In this document: positions 46,401-53,428 of the stretch, in pieces
Position numbering within the stretch: position 1 is the stretch's first letter
Layout of the letters: each line of letters begins with the position of its first letter
Source of the DNA: Xylanimonas cellulosilytica
Lineage (GTDB): Bacteria; Actinomycetota; Actinomycetes; Actinomycetales; Actinomycetaceae
Assembly: GCA_001072465.1 (NCBI GenBank)
Contig: JVKM01000061.1
Location: 26,759-90,758 of the forward strand
Direction of reading: 5' to 3'
DNA length: 64,000 nucleotides
Translations under genes and position numbers: made by a program
The notes under the pieces: generated by a model
The model's database searches: none
Seen by the model: the letters and a program-made list of their open reading frames with translations, nothing else
Told to the model about the DNA's origin: nothing

Positions 46401-49400
46401 GAGTGTCACCTGGGTGTCTGCGAGCTCGATGCCCACCTCCTCGGAGATCGTGCGCACGCGGACCTGGGCGCTGGCCGACAGGGTCGGCTGGGACGCGTCG
46501 GTCGCGGTGATCGTCGCCTCGCCGGCGGCCAGGGCGCGGACCTCGCCGTTCTCGTTCACGGTGGCCACGGCCTCGTTCGAGGACGTCCAGACGAGGTCGG
46601 TGACGTTCGCGTTCGCCGGCTCGTACGAAGCGCTCAGCGCGACCGTCTCGCCCGCGACGGCCTCGGAGGTCTGCGGGGTGAGCGACAGGGATGTCATCGG
46701 GATCGTCTGGAAGCGGATCACCTGTCGGGCCTGGTTCTTGCCCCAGTCCCAAGCGAACAGGTAGGCGGTCGCCGGGTCGGAGGAGTCCGCGCGGTCGATG
46801 AGGTCGGCCCACTTGATCTCGTAGTGCTTGGCGTAGGTGCCGTCAGCCTGACGGTTCGCACCCACGGCCTCCTTCTCGTCGTAGTAGCGACGCGAGGTCG
46901 CAGACTCGGAGAAAGCGATGCCGGCCAGCGGCGAGTTGTCGGTGACGTCGAAGGACACGACGCGCTCGTCGCCCTCGCCGCTCACCGCCAGGTTGGAGAT
47001 GACGGGTGCCTGGGTGTCCAGGGTGAAGTCCCAGGTCAGCTGCGAGTCAACGCTCGAGGGCGCGACCGAGGCCGCGTCGATCGTCAGCTTGTAGCGGCCC
47101 GCGGGCAGCTCCTTGCCGTCCTTGTCGAAGCCGTCGAAGACCGGGTTGTTGCCTTCCTGGCTTTCGATGGGCTCGACCTTGCTGGCGTGGTAGTTGAACA
47201 GGGACTTGCGGGCGCGCTCGAAGGTGTACTCACGCACGACCTCGCCGGCCTCGTTCGTGTAGGTGTAGGTCACCTTTGGAGAGTTACGCAGCAGGCAGGT
47301 GCGCGGCAGGATGCGCGAGGGGGCCTCGGGCAGCGCGGAGCGCGACATGATGAAGTACGCGGGGTCGACCGCGCGCACGTCGTCGATCTCCTGTCCGGAG
47401 AGGGGGTTCAGGGCGCCCAGGGGCACCTCGGTCGAGGGGTTCATGAGGGTCGAGGAGCAGGCGTGTGCGGTGCTCGTCGTGCCGTCGTACCACTTGCCAT
47501 CGAAGACGGCGGGCGCGCCCCAGGAGCCGTAGAAGCCCATGTAGGGGACGGTCAGGTCGGGCTGCCCGTCGGCGCTCGTGAAGGTCACGGCGCCGTCGAT
47601 GAACGTGCCCTTAGGAGCGTTCTCATTCGCGTACGAGGCGAAGGCACCCTGCGGGGTCACGGTGACGGTCACGGTCGCGGTGCCCTTGGCGGGCACGGTC
47701 ACCGAGTCGGCGGAGTAGGTCAGGTCGATGCCCTGCCCCGCCCAGTTCTTGGAGTGCTCGGTGAAGAGGCCCCCCTCGACGATCTCGGAGAGCGCCTGGC
47801 CGCCCAGCGTGTAGGTGTGGTCGGCGTCGGAGATGTTCGTCAGGGTCACCTGGAAGGTCCACCCGTTCGTCCCCTCACCCAGGTCGGCCTTGGGACGCCA
47901 CGGGTTTTCCGCGCCCACGACGCTCGGGTAGACGGTCGTAGTCGTGGCCGCGAGCGCGTCCACCTGGCCGGCGCCCACACGGCGCGGCGAGTAGTAGGTG
48001 CCGTCGTTCTGGTCGATGTCGAGCAGCGGGTGGGCGGTGCCCATCATGAGGGTGGTGACGATCGCAGCCTTGTCCGCCTCCGACAGGCCGGCGAATGCCG
48101 GGTCGTCGTTCACGCGCTGGCGTACGAGGGTCGCGATGCCCGCAACCTGCGGGGTCGCCATGGACGTGCCTGACATGGAGCGGTACGTGTTGCCCAGGAC
48201 AGCCGCGACGATGTTGCCGCCGGGGGCCGCGATCTCAGGCTTGAGCTTGAGGTCGGGCGTGACGCCCCACGAGGTGAAGTCGGAGACCGACGGGTTGGTC
48301 GAGGCGAGCTTGAGTCCCGCGTGAGGGTTGGAGATAGTGATGGAGCCGGACTCGCTGGCCTTCATGGCATCCAGGAGCGCGTCCTTCTCCTTCTTCGTGA
48401 TGGTCACGGTCGGCATCGTGTGGGTGGCCTCAATCGTTGCCACGTAGGGGGTTTCGACCGCCTCGGAGTCGCCGATGATGAGGGCGGCGGGCTTGGAGGT
48501 CAGCTGAGTGAGGCCCTTGACCTTGGACTCGTGGGTCATGTCCGCGCCGGTGGCACTGTCGGAGCCGCCGCGGTCTTCGAGCACGATGACCTTCGAGAGG
48601 TCGCCGGGGTGCTCGGCGACGAGCTTGCCGAGGGCCGCCGCGTCACCGATGCCCGCGTAGACGAGAGTGTAGGTGCCCTCGGGGATGTCGAGGAGGCTCG
48701 GCACGACGGCGTCCTTCAGGCCGCGCGACTTGCGGTAGACGACCTGGCGCTCCCCCACCGTCAGGTAGGGCAGGGCGTCCTGGTTGTTGACCGAGGCGAC
48801 GGCCAGGGTCGAGGCGTAGGACCCGGGCTCGGAGACCGTGCCGGCGTCGGGATCGGAGGCGTAGGGCTTGTTCTTGCCGCTGTAGTTGGAGTACGCGCTG
48901 GAGTAGGAGTTACCCGCGGCGGCGTTGACCGTCACACCCGCGGCGGCGAGGTTCTTGTAGACCTCCGCGTACATGGTTCCGGCCTCGGTGCCCATACCCG
49001 CGTCCTCGCCGAGGGAGAGGTTGATCGAGTCGGGCTTGATGACGACCGCGTCGTCGAGGGCCGCCAGGACAGTGTTGTCGGGGATCGATCCATCCTTGTC
49101 GGAGGCGACCTTGGCGACGATGATCTGCGCGTGGGGCGCGGTGCCCTGCAGGTCGGCCGCGTTGGCGGCGGCGATCGCGGCGACGTGGGTGCCGTGCGAC
49201 AGGTCCTTGCTGGACTTGGGCAGCACGTCCGCGTCGTTGTCCGCGTAGTCGAAGACAAAGGGGATCTTGTTGTTGAGGTAGGCGCCGGTCTTGCCGTGCG
49301 GCAGTTTGCCGACGAGCGCCTCGACATTGGACTGGCTCAGGCGCACATCGACACCATCCATGGAGCCGGAGAACGCCTGGTGGGTGGCCTCGATGCCCGT

Positions 49401-50051
49401 GTCGATGACCTCGACGACCTGACGATCACCCTTCTGGGTGGTCTGGTTCGCGCGAGTCATCTCCAGGGAGGAGGCGTTTTGCAGGGCGGGATCCACGGCC
49501 TCGGCACCCAGCGCGCCCGCGTCACCCTCGACGACCATGGGCTTGTGGTGGCGCTCGATAAACGCGGCTTTGACGCCCTCGGTCGCCTTGATGGCGTCCA
49601 AGGACGAGGCCGGGGCCTGGATCGCGAAACCGTCGAGGGCGTGCGTGTAGTCGCGCACGTCGGTGATGTCCGCACCGGGGACCACTGCCTCGACCGAGGT
49701 TTCGATGCGATCCTTAACCGTCTCGTGCTTGGTCGAGGACGACAGGCCGAAGACCCGCTGGTACCACGGGATGCCGACCGAGCCGTCCTCGAGCTGGACG
49801 ATGATCGTCGTCGGGGTGTCGTCGGTGGGGACGCTCTCGGGGGTAGTGGTCGGGTTCTCGACCCCGGCCTCGTCGGCGGCTCCCGACTGCGGGGCGCCGG
49901 ACTGGGCGTCGACGGACGAGGCGGGGGCGGGGGTACCCGACTGGCTTTCCTCGGGGCTGTTGGCCGCGAAAGCCGCCGGGGTGGTCACGGCGGTCATGGC
50001 AAGGGTGCCCGCGGTTAGCAGCACCAATGCCGAGGTTGTGCGATGGGACAT
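43491..50051 (-). CDS. Giant secreted subtilase plus leucine-rich-repeat surface protein (P4)
   Basis: 2186 residues from MSHRTTSALVLLTAG (signal peptide). Order: propeptide region; S8 protease with intact Asp217 (VIDTG), His286 (SHGTHV), Asn381 (AAAGN) and Ser630 (SGTSMATP) and a PA-type insert; Fn3-like region; two Big_2-type Ig domains (about 1118-1295); LRR_5 repeats and the P3-like region (about 1300-1970); a Pro-Glu/Asp linker (about 1972-2015); choline-binding-type repeats to the end. The first ~1100 residues resemble P1/P2 and residues ~1300-1970 match P3 colinearly, so it reads as a chimera. Likely a wall-bound protease with built-in ligand binding. Confidence 0.9.
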   Translation of the reverse strand: MSHRTTSALVLLTAGTLAMTAVTTPAAFAANSPEESQSGTPAPASSVDAQSGAPQSGAADEAGVENPTTTPESVPTDDTPTTIIVQLEDGSVGIPWYQRVFGLSSSTKHETVKDRIETSVEAVVPGADITDVRDYTHALDGFAIQAPASSLDAIKATEGVKAAFIERHHKPMVVEGDAGALGAEAVDPALQNASSLEMTRANQTTQKGDRQVVEVIDTGIEATHQAFSGSMDGVDVRLSQSNVEALVGKLPHGKTGAYLNNKIPFVFDYADNDADVLPKSSKDLSHGTHVAAIAAANAADLQGTAPHAQIIVAKVASDKDGSIPDNTVLAALDDAVVIKPDSINLSLGEDAGMGTEAGTMYAEVYKNLAAAGVTVNAAAGNSYSSAYSNYSGKNKPYASDPDAGTVSEPGSYASTLAVASVNNQDALPYLTVGERQVVYRKSRGLKDAVVPSLLDIPEGTYTLVYAGIGDAAALGKLVAEHPGDLSKVIVLEDRGGSDSATGADMTHESKVKGLTQLTSKPAALIIGDSEAVETPYVATIEATHTMPTVTITKKEKDALLDAMKASESGSITISNPHAGLKLASTNPSVSDFTSWGVTPDLKLKPEIAAPGGNIVAAVLGNTYRSMSGTSMATPQVAGIATLVRQRVNDDPAFAGLSEADKAAIVTTLMMGTAHPLLDIDQNDGTYYSPRRVGAGQVDALAATTTTVYPSVVGAENPWRPKADLGEGTNGWTFQVTLTNISDADHTYTLGGQALSEIVEGGLFTEHSKNWAGQGIDLTYSADSVTVPAKGTATVTVTVTPQGAFASYANENAPKGTFIDGAVTFTSADGQPDLTVPYMGFYGSWGAPAVFDGKWYDGTTSTAHACSSTLMNPSTEVPLGALNPLSGQEIDDVRAVDPAYFIMSRSALPEAPSRILPRTCLLRNSPKVTYTYTNEAGEVVREYTFERARKSLFNYHASKVEPIESQEGNNPVFDGFDKDGKELPAGRYKLTIDAASVAPSSVDSQLTWDFTLDTQAPVISNLAVSGEGDERVVSFDVTDNSPLAGIAFSESATSRRYYDEKEAVGANRQADGTYAKHYEIKWADLIDRADSSDPATAYLFAWDWGKNQARQVIRFQTIPMTSLSLTPQTSEAVAGETVALSASYEPANANVTDLVWTSSNEAVATVNENGEVRALAAGEATITATDASQPTLSASAQVRVRTISEEVGIELADTQVTLKVGETAPVKAYLAPSLKDRAVTWSVEPADLATVAADTDTRKATLTAGDHAGSGTLTATVTTEAGATKTASIPVTVRSADADDFEISEDGVLVKYKGSATEVTLPDTVTSIGERAFASSTVESVTIPASVRSIGLEAFIYSSLKRITFVDDEAHPAQLTKIADRAFANTSLESIELPRSVVTIGAEVFDYNSALTTIKLGPNVAADSVTSGYAETTALTSVEVDPANPNYESVDGVLYSKDHSRLILYPAAKNPGGAYTVLDGVATIAPKAFQKAGITSVTLPDSLREIKDEAFRLSALTAVTLPEKFEMVGTCAFCSADKLASIDLGGTISLGGSAFESTSAKAGVNFRPELGRLTTIGDFAFSRTAQSSVTLPDSVTTVGEQAFSESTALTSFHIGAGVTSFAETALYNDRKIATLTVADGNPVYSAEHNVLYRKADDGLHLMLSPAANTLTDYTVRAGTVEIGATAFANNKTLTRVVLPDGLKVIGDDAFAGTTALTELVIPESVERSSGVTGNSLELVEYGSKVTSIRMEGSWVPMPRRIVVRGGVDGSFVYDGRPTNGRRQSAYFGEGMTRVSFGVDVPRVLVLPSTLTRLDLEPELSDEKKDDTHVYVAAAEGEPAWNVAKDALEAAGIAPSHLHTYTGASMTLAGANINEAGGSYTYTGEVGASVDVTATVAGGIAGTQQVRAVQIGADGTETLVRDWTTVTDGGDRAAASSVTFPWTPSAADVSLRVQVRDASYLTSTLMIKLPGAPDPTPAPEPTPDPTPAPDPTPVPEPDPTPAPEPTPAPEPTPDPSPAPAPQGGQWISDSVGWWYRYADGTYPANQTVQIGNSTYRFGADGYMRTGWVSEGGAWYFHNLSGAQASGWVKDGSSWYYLDPATGQMVTGWILDGPTWYYLTPGSGAMATGWVKDGSAWYYMAPSGALTTGWLKDGGSWYYLSTDSGAMYTGGHWIGWKWYYFNESGQLVG

Positions 50052-50116
50052 CTATGGCTCACTTGGTTGACAACTGGGTCAGGGCATGGCCGCGGATACG
50101 GCGTAACCCAGCGTCT

Positions 50117-50145
50117 AGGGTAGGGTTACCTACCCTTACTGAAAA
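50117..50145 (-). promoter_or_regulatory. Promoter and overlapping operator of P4
   Basis: On the minus strand TTTTCA (50145-50140), a 17-bp spacer, then TACCCT (50122-50117). A palindrome AGGGTAGG-GTTA-CCTACCCT (50117-50136) covers the spacer and -10, a position suited to repression. It loosely recalls DtxR/IdeR-type metal boxes but is not a match to their consensus. Confidence 0.45.
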
Positions 50146-50280
50146 GTCCCACTCAGTTTTCTTCTCACCATCCGTCGAGGGCTTTACGTGCGCGCGTATC
50201 CGCCGTAAACTATCCCTCTTAGTATCACCTTAGTTACGATAGTCGCCCTTAAATTGCGCTGGTCGCGGCAGGAAACGACA

Positions 50281-50332
50281 AACCCGCCGAGGAGGGTGCG
50301 GACGCGGGGTCCGGATCCCCTCCTGGCGGGTT
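50281..50332 (-). terminator. Terminator of the ybjQ-like gene
   Basis: Hairpin AACCCGCC.AGGAGGG / CCCCTCCT.GGCGGGTT, 35 bp after the stop of the gene at 50367. The rest of 50052-50366 is the P4 upstream region, with no gene seen. Confidence 0.65.
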
Positions 50333-50366
50333 GTCAGTCGCGAGCTCAGTGGCGCGCAGGCGCAGG

Positions 50367-50687
50367 TCAGAGAATGACCGCGGTGCCCGTCGCAATGGCG
50401 GCGAGCATGCCGTTGTTGGTGCCGGCGGTGAAGTAGTCGACCTTCACGCCGACGACCGCGTTGGCGCCCATGGCCTGGGCGCGAGCGCACATTTCGTTGA
50501 CGGCGGTTGCGGAGGCACCGCCGATCTCTTCCTCGTACTGGGAGGCGCGGCCACCGAACATGTTGGACAGGTTCGCACCGAAGTCCTTGAACATGTTGAC
50601 GCCGGAGATCGCCTCGCCGGAGACCATGCCGATGTACTGCTTGACGGGCGCGCCCTCAACGGTCGGGGTCGTCACAACGAGCATCAT
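50367..50687 (-). CDS. YbjQ / UPF0145 family protein
   Basis: A 106-residue protein with the family's GMVSGEAISGVNMFKDFG motif and the C-terminal AMGANAVVGVKVDYFTAG strand. YbjQ proteins form small pentameric rings and are called putative heavy-metal-binding proteins; function is unproven. AAGGAG precedes a double ATG start. Confidence 0.85.
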   Translation of the reverse strand: MMLVVTTPTVEGAPVKQYIGMVSGEAISGVNMFKDFGANLSNMFGGRASQYEEEIGGASATAVNEMCARAQAMGANAVVGVKVDYFTAGTNNGMLAAIATGTAVIL

Positions 50688-50896
50688 TCACTCCTTCATA
50701 GGGGGTTAACGTGGCAACACTACCCGTGATCCCGCGCGAAGGCTAGTAGGCACTCATCAGCTGATTGGCTCAGTTGGTCCCCTCGCCCGTTTGCTGCGTT
50801 GAAGCGAGCCCCTTCGACCCGCCGCGGCGCTACCATTCGATTCATCATTCCATCCGGGTGCAGCGGCGCGCCCGGCGACTTGTGCGGAGCGATGCC

Positions 50897-51682
50897 ATGA
50901 AGATGCACATCTACGGGCCCGGAGGAGAAAACTCCCCCACCGTCCTCATCGTTCACCCGATGCTGTCCTCGGCCTCGAGCATGAAAGCCTCGCTCTGCGA
51001 TCACATGGGACCCGGACTGCGTTTTCTCGTGCCGGACCTATCCGCCCACGGGGACGAGGCCTCGGCCCCCTACGTCTCGGCGGCGGCGGAAGCGGGGGCG
51101 ATCCACGAGTGGCTGACCTCCCGGGGGATGCGTTGCCTATCGCTGGGGTTCGCGGCGTCGCTCGGAGGGGTGATCCTGTTCGAGCTGCTCCGATTCCCGG
51201 ACCTCTCGTTTGATCGACTGTTCATTGAGGGGGTGAGCTTCTACTCGGGCGGTCCCGTGGCCCGAGTCGGCGGATCCATTCTCAGCCGCGTGATGGTCGC
51301 GAAGCACCGAAAGGCCGTGCGCGATCCCGAGGCGGGGGCACGCAAGCTCGCGCGCCTCTACGGCGAAGAGGCTGCACGCTCGATGTCCGCTAGTTTTTCC
51401 GCGATGAGCGAGGACAGCATCCGCGCGATCGTGCGCGACTGCTCGCATGTGAGCCTGCCACCCCTCTCCCCCGCCACCCAGCGGCGCTGCACCTTCGCGT
51501 ACGGGGAGAAGGACTCGGACCTGAGGCTCGCGCGCCGCGTGATCCCTCGCCTCTATCCGGAGGCGAAACTGCGCGTCTGGCCGGGGTCGGGGCACTGCGA
51601 GCGCATGAGCCGCGACTCGGTCGCCTACGGGGCGATGCTGCGGAACGTCGCCCTGGGCTCGGCATCTACTGATCGTTCGTGA
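50897..51682 (+). CDS. Alpha/beta-fold hydrolase
   Basis: About 261 residues, start ATG 50897 (GGAG 7 nt upstream). The fold is recognisable: a first strand with the oxyanion region LIVHPMLSSASSM, FLVPDLSAHGDEA, a nucleophile elbow GFAASLGGVILF (Ser in AASLG, Ala replacing the first Gly of GxSxG), and a C-terminal WPGSGHCERMS supplying the His. The substrate is unknown. It overlaps the convergent methyltransferase gene by 17 bp at the 3' end. Confidence 0.7.
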   Translation: MKMHIYGPGGENSPTVLIVHPMLSSASSMKASLCDHMGPGLRFLVPDLSAHGDEASAPYVSAAAEAGAIHEWLTSRGMRCLSLGFAASLGGVILFELLRFPDLSFDRLFIEGVSFYSGGPVARVGGSILSRVMVAKHRKAVRDPEAGARKLARLYGEEAARSMSASFSAMSEDSIRAIVRDCSHVSLPPLSPATQRRCTFAYGEKDSDLRLARRVIPRLYPEAKLRVWPGSGHCERMSRDSVAYGAMLRNVALGSASTDRS

Positions 51683-52268
51683 AGGAGGCGATCACGCAGG
51701 GAATTCGACCTCGCACGACGCGGTAGGTGACGCCCATACAGCCCATACGCTCAAAGAACGCCCGGTACGACACCGGGTCAAAGTGCTCCTGGAAGTGCAC
51801 GCCGAATCGGGAGATCACCCTCAGGAACATGGTGTGCGCCCGCTTCTTGGGAATCACGTAGGTGGGCACGATGATCGTGCCACCCGGGCGCACGACCCGC
51901 TTGAGTTCCTTGAGCGCGTCGCCCGGTTCAGGCAGCAAGTGGATGACGTTGCCCGCCACGACGGCATCGAACGAGTCGTTCGCGTAGCGCAAGTCGGTGA
52001 TATCCGCCTGCTCGACGGTGACGTTCGAGTGTTTCGCGAGCTTCTTGCGTGCCTGCTTGAGCATCCCCTCGGAATAGTCGGTCGCGACCACACGCGCACA
52101 TGCGGGTGCGATGGCGGCGCTAATCGCGCCCGTTCCGCACGCACATTCGAGCACGGTATCACCGGGGCGAATCAACCGGGCAACGGCACTGCCCGTCCCG
52201 TCGTACACCCTCCTGTTGAGCGCGTTGACGGCGAGGTCGTAGAGCGGGGCAACTCGATCCCAGAACAA
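51666..52268 (-). CDS. Class I SAM-dependent methyltransferase
   Basis: About 200 residues of UbiE/Methyltransf_11 type: motif I VLECACGTGAISAAIA, motif II VVATDYSEGM, then FDAVVAGNVIHLLPEPGDALKELKRV. I chose the TTG start (FWDRVAPLYD) because GGAGG lies 9 nt upstream and homologous proteins begin with this segment; in-frame ATGs at 52286 and 52292 lack a ribosome-binding site. Substrate unknown. The symmetric repeat array at 52404-52504 lies in its upstream region. Confidence 0.75.
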   Translation of the reverse strand: MFWDRVAPLYDLAVNALNRRVYDGTGSAVARLIRPGDTVLECACGTGAISAAIAPACARVVATDYSEGMLKQARKKLAKHSNVTVEQADITDLRYANDSFDAVVAGNVIHLLPEPGDALKELKRVVRPGGTIIVPTYVIPKKRAHTMFLRVISRFGVHFQEHFDPVSYRAFFERMGCMGVTYRVVRGRIPCVIASFTNDQ

Positions 52269-52403
52269 TGCTGAACACCTCCGCATTCCCATGCATCGCA
52301 CGAGGCCGACGCTGCTTCGCGCTGATGGACATGGTACGCCTGCGTGGGAGATGCCGGGGCGGAAAGGGGTTCTGTGCACAGGAACAGAACCACGAAGGCA
52401 CAC

Positions 52404-52504
52404 GCGGATAGGTTATGCGGATCCGGATAGGTTATTCACTTGCGGATAGGTTAATAGGCTATCCGCATCGTCATAACCTATCCGCATGTTCGTAACCTAT
52501 CCGC
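52404..52504. repeat. Symmetric array of six 12-bp motifs, 19-bp period
   Basis: GCGGATAGGTTA-type copies start at 52404, 52423 and 52442, then the inverted form TAACCTATCCGC starts at 52455 (two mismatches), 52474 and 52493. Every step within each half is exactly 19 bp, with 7-bp non-conserved spacers, and the whole 101 bp is symmetric about base 52454. As single strand it would form a rod of three helices separated by 7x7 internal loops. Confidence 0.9.
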
Positions 52505-52542
52505 GTAGCCACATCCGGCGTGCGCATCGGCCTGCTGCGCAC

Positions 52543-52908
52543 CTACATCCGCCGCGAGGAACGCGCGTGGATGAAGGCACCGACGCTATGGGCACCGAAG
52601 CCGAGCAGGCTGTAGCCCACCCCGTAGATGAGCGCGCTGTCGTTGAGGAACAGGTACATCGGCGCCAGGAAACACACGAAGGGCGCGAGCAACCACAGGA
52701 GGCTGAAGCCCTCCTTCACGCCATCCCATGCGCCGAACCCCATTGCAAGGATCGGCAGGATCGCGAGCAGGATCAGGAACACGAGGCTCTTCACGATCTC
52801 CATCGAGTCCGAGACGCGCGAGAGACTAAACCACGCCGCCGGCACCAGCAGGTAGATGCCGAACAGCACGGCGATACGAATCCACGTTGATTTTGTCGCC
52901 CACCTCAT
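52543..52908 (-). CDS. Small multi-pass membrane protein, unknown
   Basis: A 121-residue protein with four predicted membrane segments (IRIAVLFGIYLLVPAAWF; VKSLVFLILLAILPILAMGF; FSLLWLLAPFVCFLAPMYLF; LIYGVGYSLLGFGAHSVGAF) and short polar loops. No family recognised and no informative neighbour. The symmetric repeat array lies 39 bp beyond its 3' end. Confidence 0.6.
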   Translation of the reverse strand: MRWATKSTWIRIAVLFGIYLLVPAAWFSLSRVSDSMEIVKSLVFLILLAILPILAMGFGAWDGVKEGFSLLWLLAPFVCFLAPMYLFLNDSALIYGVGYSLLGFGAHSVGAFIHARSSRRM

Positions 52909-53031
52909 GACTCAATGATAGCCGGGCCGCATGAAGAAAAAAGCTCTTTGACACGTCCACTGTTCGGGCCGCGAAATGGGCGCAAATGAACCAGCGTCGC
53001 GGCGCGCGCGACGCTACCAGAGGGGTGACGC

Positions 53032-53211
53032 CTACTTGCAGAAGCTGCCGAAGAAACCGCGCTTCTTCTCGGCGGCGGCGTATTCCTCGTCGGAATGGTC
53101 CTTATCGCACCACTGGTCCGCGGGAACCTGCTCCTTGACCGAGTCGATGTGCTTGCCGCAGCCCTTCCAGGTGGTCTTTCCGCATACCTCGCAGGTGGTG
53201 GGTCGACACAT
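53032..53211 (-). CDS. Cys-rich small protein, 59 residues
   Basis: Starts MCRPTTCEVCGKTTWKGCGK with a textbook ribosome-binding site (GAAGGAG, 6 nt before ATG). Six cysteines, including a CxxCG zinc-ribbon-like knuckle, a later WC, and a basic end GFFGSFCK. This matches a widespread family of short actinobacterial and fungal proteins with CGKTTWxGCGxH, function unknown. About 215 bp upstream (53212-53428) I see no other gene. Confidence 0.75.
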   Translation of the reverse strand: MCRPTTCEVCGKTTWKGCGKHIDSVKEQVPADQWCDKDHSDEEYAAAEKKRGFFGSFCK

Positions 53212-53428
53212 GATTATCTCCTTCGTTGTTGCGCCGCGAATTCGTCATTGGATCCGCGCCATGGTGTTGTGAGCTTCCGTCCTCCTCAGGCTGGTTGCGC
53301 CGTCGCATGAGGCCAGTCGGAGGACCGAACCCTCGGATTTGTTGATCATTACACTCTCGGGTTTGACAAGAAATTCTACTGCTTCGAGCTGTGCCACGGA
53401 GTCGTTTTCGAGGCCAAAATCCTCGGAC

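Noticed and set aside
36318..48173. Very long open frames on the plus strand opposite the surface-protein genes (over 1300 and 1600 codons)
   Set aside because: They are antisense to genes with clear domains, have Arg/Gly/Val-rich composition typical of G/C-rich shadow frames, and have no ribosome-binding site or recognisable domain.
50117..50136. Bona fide IdeR/DtxR box
   Set aside because: Symmetric but does not match the known consensus well; reported only as an uncharacterised palindrome.
26668..52504. CRISPR arrays
   Set aside because: Core 12-17 bp and spacers of 3-7 bp are far too short, some copies are inverted, and no cas genes are present.
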